NCBI RefSeq assembly: GCF_000473085.1
Contig: NZ_AXBA01000004.1
Span: forward strand, 124,651-188,650
Source: Azorhizobium doebereinerae UFLA1-100
GTDB lineage: Bacteria > Pseudomonadota > Alphaproteobacteria > Rhizobiales > Xanthobacteraceae
Direction of reading: 5' to 3'
Length of the DNA stretch: 64,000 nucleotides
Shown piece after piece: positions 25,179 to 34,190 of this stretch. How positions within the stretch are numbered: position 1 is the stretch's first letter; each line of letters opens with the position of its first letter. A program made the translations under genes and the position numbers. The notes below the pieces were generated by a model that was not told the DNA's origin, made no database searches, and saw only the letters and a list, made by a program, of their open reading frames with translations.

Positions 25179-26105
25179 TCATGTCCGGACGCGTTCCGGC
25201 TTGTCCTGCGGTGTCGCGATCTTGAGGAACTGGAGCAGGGCCGGTGTCTCCCTGTCTTCGCGCCACACCAGCCACAGTTCCGCCCGCGCGCCGGATGTCG
25301 CCAGGGGGCGCGAGACGATCTCGGCGCCGGCGAGCAGGGCGATATTCTTCGGAACGATGCCGAAGCCGAGACCGGCGGCGACCAGGCCCAGGATGCTGCC
25401 GATCTCGGCCACCCTCCACCGCACGTGCAGTTGCGCCCCTTCGGCGGCGGCGAGTTGCTGCGCCACCCGCATGATGCCGACCTTCTCCGAATCCGGAAAC
25501 CCGATCATCGGCTCCGGCGCGAGCCGCGCGATGGGGATCTTCGGCAGTTTGGCAAGCGGATGTCCGGGCTGGAGGATCACCACCAGATCCTGGCCGGAGT
25601 GAAGCTGGTGGCGCAGGAGTGTGCTGGCGACGATGGGTGCGCGCACCAGAGCCACATCGATGTCGCCGGCCTCCACGCCGGCGAGCAGCGCGGAGATGCT
25701 GCCCTCCCGAAGATCGAGCTCGACGTCCGGAAAGGCGTTGCGCATCCGCTTCAACTGCGCGGGAAACCGTGGCTCGAACATGGCCGAGGCCACATAGCCG
25801 AGCGTGAGCCGCCCCATCTCGCCCCGCCCGATGCGGCGAACGGTCTCAATGGCGCCAGCATGTAGCGACAACAGCCGTTCGGCTTCCGTGCGACACGCCT
25901 CTCCGGCCGCGGTCAGATCGATGCCGCGCTTGCGACGATGGAAAAGCTCAACGCCGAGCGCGCGCTCAAGGGCATGGATTTGCTGACTCAACGCCGGTTG
26001 CGCGACGCCTAGTCGTTCCGCGGCTTGGGCCATGTGCAGCGTATCGCAGACCACCAGGAAGACCTGGAGGCGGCGGAGCGAGACGTCGGTGAGACGTGAA
26101 TCCAT
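25179..26105 (-). CDS. LysR-family regulator of the ubiD cluster
   Basis: A 308-residue LysR protein. The N-terminal HTH contains AQAAERLGVAQPALSQQIHALERALG, followed by the usual two-lobed inducer domain. It is divergent from ubiD with 91 bases between starts, the classic arrangement for a LysR activator of the neighbouring genes. An inverted repeat overlaps its own start, which suggests autoregulation. The inducer may be the aromatic acid decarboxylated by the UbiD enzyme. Confidence 0.85.
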   Translation of the reverse strand: MDSRLTDVSLRRLQVFLVVCDTLHMAQAAERLGVAQPALSQQIHALERALGVELFHRRKRGIDLTAAGEACRTEAERLLSLHAGAIETVRRIGRGEMGRLTLGYVASAMFEPRFPAQLKRMRNAFPDVELDLREGSISALLAGVEAGDIDVALVRAPIVASTLLRHQLHSGQDLVVILQPGHPLAKLPKIPIARLAPEPMIGFPDSEKVGIMRVAQQLAAAEGAQLHVRWRVAEIGSILGLVAAGLGFGIVPKNIALLAGAEIVSRPLATSGARAELWLVWREDRETPALLQFLKIATPQDKPERVRT

Positions 26106-26148
26106 AAGGGTAAACTTATCAATAATGCGAGATCATGTATATCGATCT
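26104..26148. promoter_or_regulatory. Two inverted repeats in the LysR-ubiD divergent promoter
   Basis: ATAAG-N6-CTTAT at 26104-26119 overlaps the LysR start codon. AGATC-N9-GATCT at 26130-26148 lies about 50 bases before ubiD. Both are perfect in their arms and are plausible LysR binding sites (one for recognition, one for activation). Confidence 0.45.
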
Positions 26149-26196
26149 TGCGAGAAGAGCCTCCCATTGTGCGCCGCAGCAAAGGAGGCATGACCC

Positions 26197-27708
26197 ATGA
26201 ATGCACCGACTAAGATGCCCATGGCGGACGCGGGCGCGGTTCTCGATCTCCGCTCGGCGATCGAGCGGCTGAAGACCCTGCCGGGCCAGTTCCGCACCAC
26301 CGATCATCTCGTCGATCCGCATGCGGAGCTGGCGGGGGTCTACAAGCGCATCGGGGCCGGCGGCACCGTGATGCGTCCGACCCGCACGGGGCCGGCGATG
26401 ATGTTCGAGAACATCAAGGGCTTTCCCGGGTCGCGCGTGCTGGTCGGCGTGATGGCCGACCGCTCTCGCGTGGCGGCCCTGCTCGGCACCAAGCCTGAGC
26501 AACTGGCCCAGCATATGGGCGCCGCGGTCGACAACGCGATCCAGCCGGTGATCATCGATGGCAAGGGCGCGCCCTGCCAGGAGCAGGTGTTCCGCGCCGA
26601 CGATCCGTCCTTCGATCTGCGAACCCTGCTGCCGGCGCCCACCAATACGGAGCAGGATGCCGGCCCGTATTTCTGCCTGGGCCTGGTGCTGGGGTCCGAT
26701 CCGGAGAACGGGCATACGGACGTCACCATTCACCGCCTCTGCGTGCAGGGGCGAGATGAACTGTCGATCTTCTTCGCGCCCGGCCGTCATATCGATGCCT
26801 TCCGGGAGAAGGCCGAGGCGAACGGGCAGCCCTTGCCGGTGACCATCAACATGGGGCTCGATCCGGCGATCGCCATCGGCTCCTGCTTCGAGGCGCCGAC
26901 CACTCCCTTGGGCTTCGACGAACTGTCGGTCGCCGGCGGCCTGCGTGGGCGCCCTGTCGAGCTGGTGCCGGCTCTGACGGTCAAGCAGCATTCGATCGCG
27001 CGCGCCGAGATCGTCATCGAGGGTGAGATCCTGCCCGGCCGGCGCATCCGGGAAGACATCAACACCGACAGCGGCCATGCCATGCCGGAGTTTCCCGGCT
27101 ATGACGGCCCGGCCAATCCCTCGCTGCCGGTGATCAAGGTGAAGGCCGTCACCATGCGGCACAACGCCATCCTGCAAACCCTGGTGGGGCCGGGAGAGGA
27201 GCACACCAACCTTGCCGGCATCCCGACCGAGGCGAGCATCTACAACGCTTGCGAGAAGGCGCTTCCGGGCTTCGTGAAGAATGTCTACGCCCACACGGCG
27301 GGCGGGGGAAAGTTCCTCGCGGTGATCCAGGTCTCACAGAAGAGTGCCCTGGACCAGGGGCGTGCCCGGCAGGCGGCGATCATCGCGCTCGCCATCTATC
27401 GCGAACTGAAGAACGTGATCCTCGTGGATGACGATGTCGATCCGTTCGACAGCAACGATGTGCTGTGGGCGATGCAGACACGCTACCAGGGCGACATGGA
27501 CACGATGTTCCTGCCCGGCGTCACGGGCCATGTCCTCGATCCCTCCCAGTCGCCCGACTACAGCACCACGATCCCGGCCAGGGGCGTGACCTGCAAGACG
27601 ATCTTCGACTGCACCTATCCCTGGAAGATGCGCGAGAAGTTCGCCCGGGCGCCGTTCCGCGATGTCGATCCGCGGCCCTTCGCGCCGGATCTGTTCCCGG
27701 AAACCTGA
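26197..27708 (+). CDS. UbiD-family prenyl-FMN-dependent decarboxylase
   Basis: A 503-residue non-oxidative (de)carboxylase of unsaturated or aromatic acids. Visible are the catalytic Arg region DVTIHRLCV (about 175-185), the Glu-rich ARAEIVIEGEILPG and IREDINTDSGH segments that supply the E-x(4-5)-E acids, and the C-terminal VDDDVDPFDSNDVLWAM. The enzyme needs prenylated FMN, which the UbiX homologue encoded 75 bases downstream makes. The substrate is unknown; the private regulator and cofactor genes argue for a catabolic role rather than ubiquinone synthesis. Confidence 0.88.
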   Translation: MNAPTKMPMADAGAVLDLRSAIERLKTLPGQFRTTDHLVDPHAELAGVYKRIGAGGTVMRPTRTGPAMMFENIKGFPGSRVLVGVMADRSRVAALLGTKPEQLAQHMGAAVDNAIQPVIIDGKGAPCQEQVFRADDPSFDLRTLLPAPTNTEQDAGPYFCLGLVLGSDPENGHTDVTIHRLCVQGRDELSIFFAPGRHIDAFREKAEANGQPLPVTINMGLDPAIAIGSCFEAPTTPLGFDELSVAGGLRGRPVELVPALTVKQHSIARAEIVIEGEILPGRRIREDINTDSGHAMPEFPGYDGPANPSLPVIKVKAVTMRHNAILQTLVGPGEEHTNLAGIPTEASIYNACEKALPGFVKNVYAHTAGGGKFLAVIQVSQKSALDQGRARQAAIIALAIYRELKNVILVDDDVDPFDSNDVLWAMQTRYQGDMDTMFLPGVTGHVLDPSQSPDYSTTIPARGVTCKTIFDCTYPWKMREKFARAPFRDVDPRPFAPDLFPET

Positions 27709-27783
27709 GCAGCTTCGGGCGGGGGCCATCTGCCGCGCGCAGCCGCGTCCCCGCCCCATTCCCAACGGACAGGAGAAGCCGAA

Positions 27784-28374
27784 ATGGAAAAGGACCGCGT
27801 CGTCGTTGGCATCACCGGAGCCAGCGGCTTCCAATACGGCCTGGAAGCCCTTCGCCTGCTGAATGATGCCGGCGTCGAGACGCATCTCGTGATGTCGAAG
27901 GGCGCCGATCTCACCCGCCAGCACGAGACCAGCGTGACGCGCGCCGAGGTCGAGCAGATGGCCGCCTACTGCCATGCGCCGGGGGCGCTGGGCGCGCCGA
28001 TTTCCAGCGGCTCGTTCCGCACGCTCGGCATGATCATCGCACCCTGCTCGATGCATACGCTGGGTGCCATTGCCTCCGGCGTCACCGACAATCTGGTGAC
28101 GCGCGCCGCGGACGTGGTCCTCAAGGAGCGCCGGCGCCTCGTCCTGATGGCACGCGAGACGCCGCTCCATCTTGGTCACTTGCGCAACATGCAGGCGGTC
28201 ACGGAGTATGGAGCCATCGTATTCCCGCCGGTGCCGGCGATCTATGCCGGGCCAAAGACCACCGACGACATCATCAGGCACAGCGTCGCCCGGGCCATCG
28301 GCCTTCTGGGCATCCATACGCAGGAGCTCCCCCGCTGGGGCGAGACGGTGCCGGCTCTCACTCTCGAAAAGTAA
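27784..28374 (+). CDS. ubiX: UbiX flavin prenyltransferase
   Basis: A 196-residue flavoprotein that joins a dimethylallyl group to reduced FMN to give prenyl-FMN. It has the nucleotide-binding GITGASG (9-15), the SSGSF loop (about 78-82), APCSMHTLGAIASG, DNLVTRAADV and the phosphate-binding ERRRLVLMARETPLH block. The neighbouring UbiD is its client. The downstream IPP isomerase could provide its prenyl donor. Confidence 0.9.
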   Translation: MEKDRVVVGITGASGFQYGLEALRLLNDAGVETHLVMSKGADLTRQHETSVTRAEVEQMAAYCHAPGALGAPISSGSFRTLGMIIAPCSMHTLGAIASGVTDNLVTRAADVVLKERRRLVLMARETPLHLGHLRNMQAVTEYGAIVFPPVPAIYAGPKTTDDIIRHSVARAIGLLGIHTQELPRWGETVPALTLEK

Positions 28375-28386
28375 GGGGAAGCCAAG

Positions 28387-29097
28387 ATGATTGGCTCAGT
28401 CATAAATGCAAGCGCCGTCCTCATCGGCGGTGTGGTCGGGGCGGCGCTCGGGACGCGCCTGCCGGAGCGCCTGAGGACGGCCATGCCGATGACCTTCGGG
28501 GCGGCGTCCATGGCCATGGGCGTGGTGCTGATCGTCCGCGTGGAAACCATCGGCGTGATGGTGATCTCGCTGCTGCTGGGGGCGATCCTCGGCGAACTGA
28601 TCTATCTGGAGCGGGGCATCGGCGCCGTCGCAGAGGCGCTGAACTCGCTTCTGGCGCGATACCTGCCCAAGCCGAAGGACCTCAGCAACGAGGCCTTCCT
28701 GGAGAAGTACGTGGCGATCACGGTGCTTTTCTGCGCAAGCGGCACGGGTATTTTCGGTGCCATGCAGGAAGGCATGACGGGCGATCCGTCGATCCTGATC
28801 GCCAAGTCGTCGCTGGATCTCCTGACCGCCGGCATCTTCGCGACCTCGCTCGGCTTCGCGGTGGCCGCCATCTGCATACCCCAGATCATCGTTCTGCTGG
28901 GTTTGACCTATGGCGCCATCTTCATCGTCCCGATCATGACCACGGCGATGAACCATAATTTCTCCGCGGTCGGCGGCGCGCTGATGCTGGCGACGGGCTT
29001 CCGGATCTGCGGCATCAAGAGCTTTCCGGTCGCCAACATGCTGCCGGCGCTGCTCTTCGCCATGCCGGTCACGGCGCTTTGGGGATATATCTTCTGA
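28387..29097 (+). CDS. DUF554-family membrane protein
   Basis: A 236-residue inner-membrane protein of about seven helices. It opens MIGSVINASAVLIGGVVGAALG, the hallmark of the DUF554/YqgA family, and keeps FCASGTGIFGAMQEGMTGD in the middle. The biochemical function of the family is not known to me. It starts 12 bases after ubiX and ends 3 bases before the next gene, so it belongs to the decarboxylase operon. A role in moving the aromatic acid or its product is conceivable but unsupported. Confidence 0.8.
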   Translation: MIGSVINASAVLIGGVVGAALGTRLPERLRTAMPMTFGAASMAMGVVLIVRVETIGVMVISLLLGAILGELIYLERGIGAVAEALNSLLARYLPKPKDLSNEAFLEKYVAITVLFCASGTGIFGAMQEGMTGDPSILIAKSSLDLLTAGIFATSLGFAVAAICIPQIIVLLGLTYGAIFIVPIMTTAMNHNFSAVGGALMLATGFRICGIKSFPVANMLPALLFAMPVTALWGYIF

Positions 29098-29100
29098 ACC

Positions 29101-29550
29101 ATGGACACGGCATTCACCCCGACGATCGACGGTTTCCTCGCCCGACACAACGTGATGTCGCTCGCGGTGGCGGGCGAGGGTGTGCTCTGGGCGGCCTGCG
29201 TCTTCTATGCATTCGACAGGGCGCAGCGGCGTCTGCTCTACGTCACCAGCCTGGATACGACGCATGGACGGCTGGCGCTGTCGAACCCTTCCGTGGTTGC
29301 GACGGTGGCGCCGCAGGGGCGGGACATTGCCGGCGTGCAGGGCGTGCAGATCAGAGGCGCGTCCACCATGCTGCAAGGGCGGGAGGCGGACGACGCGAAA
29401 GTTCTTTTCCTCGCCGATTTTCCCGACGTGGGCGCGGTCCCGGCCCCGATCTGGGCGCTGGTGCCGGACTATGTGAAGATGGTCGATAACACGGCCGGGT
29501 TCGGACACAAGGAAGAGTGGCCGCGTCCGGCCGGTGCCGGGGGAGGCTGA
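29101..29550 (+). CDS. UPF0306/YhbP-like flavin-fold protein
   Basis: A 149-residue split-barrel protein resembling the pyridoxamine-phosphate-oxidase/FMN-binding fold and most like E. coli YhbP: it shares the LWAACVFYAFD segment, VQGVQIRGAS and the C-terminal DNTAGFGHKEEW pattern. YhbP has no established activity to my knowledge. It starts 3 bases after the DUF554 gene. Inside a prenyl-FMN cluster, FMN binding, delivery or reduction is an attractive but untested idea. Confidence 0.65.
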   Translation: MDTAFTPTIDGFLARHNVMSLAVAGEGVLWAACVFYAFDRAQRRLLYVTSLDTTHGRLALSNPSVVATVAPQGRDIAGVQGVQIRGASTMLQGREADDAKVLFLADFPDVGAVPAPIWALVPDYVKMVDNTAGFGHKEEWPRPAGAGGG

Positions 29551-29609
29551 CCGCTGCATTCTGCGGTGGCATCGGGTGTGATGAGGCCCGGGGAGGGACG
29601 GAGCGCGTG

Positions 29610-30143
29610 ATGGCAAGCGAAGACCTGATCGTCCTGGTGGACGCGAACGACACCCAGCTGGGCGTCATGGACAAGCTGCGGACGCACCTTGAAGGCGCCC
29701 GCCATCGCGCGGTCTCGGGTTTCCTGTTCTCGCGCTCGGGCGAGATGCTGATCCAGAAGCGCGCCGCGACGAAATATCATAGCGGCGGGCTCTGGGCGAA
29801 CGCGTGCTGCTCGCATCCGCGGCCCGGCGAAGCGGCTTTGGACTGCATGCAGCGGCGGTTCGGCGAGGAGCTTGGGATCAGTCCCAGCCTCCATTGGTTC
29901 GGGACCACGCAATACCGTTGCAGCGTCGGACGTGGCCTGACCGAGGACGAGGTCGTGCATGGCTTCGCCGGACGCTTCGACGGCGAGGTGATGATGAATG
30001 CGGACGAGGTCGAGGACTGGCGCTGGGTCTCGCGCGAGCGCCTGACGGACCTGTGCAGGGCTCAGCCCGGTCGCGTCGCGGCATGGCTTCGGGTCTATAG
30101 CTCCGAGGGCTTCGTCGATCAGGCGATGGCGAGCTGCCGCTGA
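29610..30143 (+). CDS. idi: Isopentenyl-diphosphate isomerase, type I
   Basis: A 177-residue NUDIX-fold enzyme that interconverts IPP and DMAPP. Motifs: the active-site Cys in LWANACCSHPRPGE (about 66-79), the acidic RRFGEELGI helix and the Glu-rich NADEVEDWRWVS segment that holds the second catalytic Glu. The start at 29610 is supported by GGAG at 29600. It closes the ubiD-ubiX operon, 59 bases behind the YhbP-like gene. A nearby supply of dimethylallyl donor for UbiX would explain its placement. Confidence 0.85.
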   Translation: MASEDLIVLVDANDTQLGVMDKLRTHLEGARHRAVSGFLFSRSGEMLIQKRAATKYHSGGLWANACCSHPRPGEAALDCMQRRFGEELGISPSLHWFGTTQYRCSVGRGLTEDEVVHGFAGRFDGEVMMNADEVEDWRWVSRERLTDLCRAQPGRVAAWLRVYSSEGFVDQAMASCR

Positions 30144-30145
30144 TC

Positions 30146-30216
30146 GCGCCTTCGGCGCCGTATGCAGCCTATATGGCACAGCCGCCAAAAAACACCGCCT
30201 AAGCCGACGCGTCGGC
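30146..30216. terminator. Possible bidirectional terminator between idi and the GMC gene
   Basis: GCGCC-TTC-GGCGC (30146-30158) follows idi. On the other strand a 14-base palindrome GCCGACGCGTCGGC (30203-30216) at the end of the GMC gene is followed by six Ts (complement of 30187-30192). Both could stop the convergent transcripts. Confidence 0.35.
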
Positions 30217-31803
30217 GCGGATCAGGTCGGCGGCCTTCTCGGCGATCATCATGACGGCCGCCTGGGTGTTGGCCGACACCAGCGTCGGCATGATCGAGGC
30301 ATCGACAATCCGCAGGCGCTCGATGCCGTGCACGCGCAGCCGGGGATCGACGACCGAAGCCGGACACGTGCCCATCGCGCAGGTGCCGACGGGGTGATAG
30401 ATGGTCTGGCCGGTCCGGCGGGCGAAGTCGAGCCATTGGGCATCGCTCTCAACCTCCGCGCCGGGGTTCATCTCATGGTCCCGGTAGGGATCCATGGCTG
30501 CCTGCCTGATGATGGAGCGGGCGATCCTCATGCCGCCCACGAGGCTGTCCTGGTCTTCCGGGACGGCAAGGAAATTGGGCCGGATGGCGGGTTGCACCAA
30601 GGGGTCGGGACTGACTGCGTGGATCGAGCCGATCGACTGCGGGCGGAGCTGGGCCACGCCGATGGTCATGCCGGGAAGGCGGTCGAGGGCGCGGTCGGCT
30701 GCGTTCGCGTAGCTCGCATGCATGAAGAAATATTGGACATCCGGGGTCTCAAGTTCCGGCCGCGTCTTCACGAAGCCATGGGCAAGGCCGGTGCCGAGGG
30801 TGAGGATGCCGGTGCGGGTGAGGAAATATTGCGCGACGGCGCGGGCCAGATGCAGCCCCCTCGTCTGTTCGTTGAGGGTGATGGGCTGCTTCACGCGCCA
30901 GTTCATCCGCGTGGCGAAGTGGTCGCGGTAATTGTTGCCCACGCCCGGCAGGGCATGGAACACCGGCAGGCCGGCCGCGCGCAGCGTCGCTGGGTCGCCG
31001 ATGCCGGAGAGTTCCAGCAGTTGCGGGGTCTGGACCGCACCCGCGGTGAGGATCACTTCGGCCCGTGCCGTGGCCCTGCGTACGGAGCCCGCCATCGTGT
31101 AGGCGACGCCGGTGGCGCGCCGGCCGTCGAAGTCCAGCCGGGTCACATGGGCGTGGGTCACCACCTTGAGGTTCGGGCGGCCCATGGCCGGACGCAGATA
31201 GGCGTCCATCACGGTCCAGCGCCGGCCGTTCTTCTGGTTCACCTGATAGTAGCCGAAGCCGTTCTGGTCCGGTCCGTTATAGTCGGGGTTGAGCGGGAAG
31301 CCGGCCTGCTGGGCGGCGGCGAGGAAGGCTTCCGAAAGCACCGGCCGCTCGGCCACGCGCACCACGCTCATGGGGCCGTCGAGGCCGCGTGTGGCGGGGT
31401 CGGCATCAGGGCCGGCGAAGGTCTCTAGCCGCTTGAAGTAGGGCAGCACGTCGGCGTGGCTCCAGCCGGTAGCGCCCATCTGCGCCCAGCCGTCGAAGTC
31501 CTGCGGCTGGCCGCGGACGAAGATCATGCCGTTGATGAGGGTCGAGCCGCCGAGGCCCTTGCCGCGCGGCACTACGATCTCACGGTTGCCCGTATTCGCC
31601 TCCGGTGCCGTGGTGAAGCGCCAGTTGAAGGCGGAGCCGCTCAGAAGCTTGCCGAAGCCGGCGGGAATCGGAATCCAGAAGCCGTTGTCCGGGCCGCCCG
31701 CCTCGATCAGCAGGACGCTGCGTCGGCTGTCTTCCGAGAGCCGCGCCGCCAGGATGCATCCCGCGGTGCCGCCGCCGACGATGATGTAGTCGAACGTATC
31801 CAT
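30199..31803 (-). CDS. GMC-family FAD oxidoreductase (choline dehydrogenase-like)
   Basis: About 534 residues from ATG 31803, the start that places the FAD loop IIVGGGTAGCILAARLSE at residues 7-24; a longer frame runs upstream but is not protein-like. Other GMC signatures are GKGLGGSTLINGM and the C-terminal YHPVGTCAMG with the catalytic His. The usual second-site Asn pattern appears as SANTQAAVMMIAEK. The family oxidises primary alcohols or polyols. It is the last gene of the minus-strand island and could oxidise the imported alcohol or a pathway intermediate. Confidence 0.85.
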   Translation of the reverse strand: MDTFDYIIVGGGTAGCILAARLSEDSRRSVLLIEAGGPDNGFWIPIPAGFGKLLSGSAFNWRFTTAPEANTGNREIVVPRGKGLGGSTLINGMIFVRGQPQDFDGWAQMGATGWSHADVLPYFKRLETFAGPDADPATRGLDGPMSVVRVAERPVLSEAFLAAAQQAGFPLNPDYNGPDQNGFGYYQVNQKNGRRWTVMDAYLRPAMGRPNLKVVTHAHVTRLDFDGRRATGVAYTMAGSVRRATARAEVILTAGAVQTPQLLELSGIGDPATLRAAGLPVFHALPGVGNNYRDHFATRMNWRVKQPITLNEQTRGLHLARAVAQYFLTRTGILTLGTGLAHGFVKTRPELETPDVQYFFMHASYANAADRALDRLPGMTIGVAQLRPQSIGSIHAVSPDPLVQPAIRPNFLAVPEDQDSLVGGMRIARSIIRQAAMDPYRDHEMNPGAEVESDAQWLDFARRTGQTIYHPVGTCAMGTCPASVVDPRLRVHGIERLRIVDASIMPTLVSANTQAAVMMIAEKAADLIRADASA

Positions 31804-31945
31804 CTCATGCTCGTCGTATGAAGGGCCGGTCACAGGGCGTCCGCCGGCAACCCATGCCCGGATCGCACTGCCCGTCTGGGACACGCGCGCGCTTCCGACA
31901 CGATCCCAGGCGGGTAAAAACAGTGTGGCGTGCCGTCTCGGCCGG

Positions 31946-34153
31946 TCACGATCCGGCACCCGCGATGAGGGCTGGCGGCAGCGGCGCGCCCTTGGACGCC
32001 ATGGCCAGCGCCAGCCCGTCCACCACTTCCCGCGTGCCGGCGAAGGCCGCGCGCTCCAGCACCTTGGAGATGGTGGGCGAGGCTTCCTTGCCGTGCACCC
32101 GCTGGATGGGCTGGTCCAGCCAGTCCAGATAGCGGCGCTGGATCTCGTCGGCGAGGAAGCCGCCGTAGGAGGTGCCCGCCGAGCCCTGCTCGACGATGAC
32201 GACATTGTTGGTCTTGCGGATGCTCTCGCCGATGGTGTCCCAGTCCAGCGAAGCGCGATCGAGGGTGCGCAGGTCGATGATTTCCGCGTCGAGGCCGAGC
32301 TGTTCCACCGCCTCCAGGCTTCGCGCCACCATGGCGGAATAGGTGAGAATGGTCAGCTCGGAGCCCGCACGCACCACACGGGCCTGGCCGAGCGGGATGA
32401 CATAGTCGAGATCGTCCACCGGCACCTGGCCCATGGTCTGGTAGAGGTCCACATGCTCGATCACCAGCACCGGGTCGTTGCAGGCGAGGGCCGCGTTCAT
32501 CAGGCCCACATAATCGAAGGGCGTCGAGGGGGCGACGATGCGCCAGCCGGCGGAAGTGGCGAACATGCCGGCAGGGTCGAGGGAGTGCTGCGAGCCGTAG
32601 CCGGTGCCCATGGCGATCTTGGTGCGCAGCACCAGCGGCACATCGACGTCGGCACCGAACATGTGGCGGGCCTTGCCGATCTGGTTGAACACCTGATCAG
32701 CGGCCACCCACATGAAATCCGGATACATGAATTCCACCAGCGGCCGGTAGCGGCCGTCCATCGCGAGGCCGCCGGCAAGGCCCGCGAACGAGCCCTCGCT
32801 GATGGGCGTGCCGAATACCCGGCCGGGAAAGGCCGCGGCGAGCCCGCGGGTGGCGCCGTTGGTGCCGCCCTTCAGCTTGTGGATGTCCTCACCCATGATG
32901 ACCAGCCGGCCGTCGGTCTCGAAGCGACGGTGCAGCACGTCGGCGATGGCGTCCACGAACTTGCGCTCCACCAACGGGCCGGTGAAGGTGTCTGCCTCCT
33001 GCCGGCGCGCGCCGGCGAGTTCCGAGAGATCGCCGCGGATGCCGGCATCGACGAAGCCCACGTCCGGCCAGAGCGCCGGGCGGATGCGCCGCTTGTTGCC
33101 CTCCGGCTCCACGAGCCGGGCGGCCACCTCGGCCATGATGTCCTTGCAGCGCGCGCGCAGCCCGTCCACCTCGTCCGGGCTGAGAACGCCCCGCTGCACC
33201 AGCACGCGGCCGGTGCGGTCGATGGGGTCGCGAGCCCGCCAGGCGCTCTCTTCCTCCTTCGTTCGATAGCCGAAGGCGGAGCCGGGCAGGGGGCCGTTCT
33301 GGTGGAAATAGCGATAGACCTCGGCTTCGATGACCGTCGGCCCATGGCCCGCCCGCATGTGGGCGAGCGCCTCCTGCGTGGCGAGGTGGACCGCCAGCGG
33401 GTCCATGCCGTCCACGCGCCAGGAAGGGATGCCGAACGCGGGACCACGGCCGGACAGGCGCGGGTCGCGCGTTGCTTCCGCCACGGTGGTCGCCACGGCG
33501 TAGCCGTTGTTCTCGATGAAGAACATCAGCGGCAGGGACCAGGCGGCGGCGAGGTTCATGGTCTCCTGCACCGCGCCGATATTGACCGCGCCGTCGCCGA
33601 AATAGCTGATGGCGACGTCCCCGGTGCCGGCGAGCTTGTGGGCCATGGCTGCGCCCGCCGCCAGCGGCACGCCGCCGCCGACGATGGCGTTAGTGCCGAT
33701 GGCGCCGGCCTCGCCCCAGCGCAGGTGCATGGAGCCGCCCCGACCGTGGCCGAAGCCCGGTTCAAGGCCGAGGATCTCCGCGAGGGAGCGGTGGAGCAGG
33801 GAGCGCGTCGCCTCCGAGAAATCCGCCTTGGGATCCAGCTCCGGCGCCACATAGGCCAGCGCCTTGGCGAGAAACTGGTGGTGGCCGCGGTGGGAGCCGT
33901 TGACCTGATCCGTGGGGCGCAGCCCGACGATGGAGCCGGCGGCGCCGCCCTCCTGGCCGATGGAGGAATGGGCGGGGCCGTGCACGAGGCCTTCTCCCGC
34001 CAGTTCCAGCACGGATTCCTCGAAGGCGCGGATGAGGCTCATCTGCGTCAGCAGTTCGCCGAGCAGGGCCGGGTCGGCCTGCTGCCAGTCGGCCTGGGTG
34101 CTGCGCAACTCGATCCAGGGCGCGGCGGCGGTGAGTTCGATGCGGTCGGGCAT
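31946..34153 (-). CDS. Fused E1 alpha-beta thiamine-dependent 2-oxoacid dehydrogenase
   Basis: A 735-residue protein holding both E1 subunits in one chain. Residues 30-370 are alpha-like: SHRGHHQFLAKA (about 87-98), HGRGGSMH, the TPP motif GDGAVN (186-191) to ENNGYA. Residues 400-735 are beta-like: FVDAIADVL, GEDIHKLKGG, PISEGSFAGLAGGLA and the pyrimidine-domain EFMYPDF. Start at ATG 34153; the longer frame is an artefact. No E2 or E3 gene is nearby, so it either borrows a shared complex or works alone as a decarboxylase or lyase. Confidence 0.85.
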   Translation of the reverse strand: MPDRIELTAAAPWIELRSTQADWQQADPALLGELLTQMSLIRAFEESVLELAGEGLVHGPAHSSIGQEGGAAGSIVGLRPTDQVNGSHRGHHQFLAKALAYVAPELDPKADFSEATRSLLHRSLAEILGLEPGFGHGRGGSMHLRWGEAGAIGTNAIVGGGVPLAAGAAMAHKLAGTGDVAISYFGDGAVNIGAVQETMNLAAAWSLPLMFFIENNGYAVATTVAEATRDPRLSGRGPAFGIPSWRVDGMDPLAVHLATQEALAHMRAGHGPTVIEAEVYRYFHQNGPLPGSAFGYRTKEEESAWRARDPIDRTGRVLVQRGVLSPDEVDGLRARCKDIMAEVAARLVEPEGNKRRIRPALWPDVGFVDAGIRGDLSELAGARRQEADTFTGPLVERKFVDAIADVLHRRFETDGRLVIMGEDIHKLKGGTNGATRGLAAAFPGRVFGTPISEGSFAGLAGGLAMDGRYRPLVEFMYPDFMWVAADQVFNQIGKARHMFGADVDVPLVLRTKIAMGTGYGSQHSLDPAGMFATSAGWRIVAPSTPFDYVGLMNAALACNDPVLVIEHVDLYQTMGQVPVDDLDYVIPLGQARVVRAGSELTILTYSAMVARSLEAVEQLGLDAEIIDLRTLDRASLDWDTIGESIRKTNNVVIVEQGSAGTSYGGFLADEIQRRYLDWLDQPIQRVHGKEASPTISKVLERAAFAGTREVVDGLALAMASKGAPLPPALIAGAGS

Positions 34154-34190
34154 GGCGTCTCCCGGAGCGCTGTGGGCGCTCCTCTTTCGC

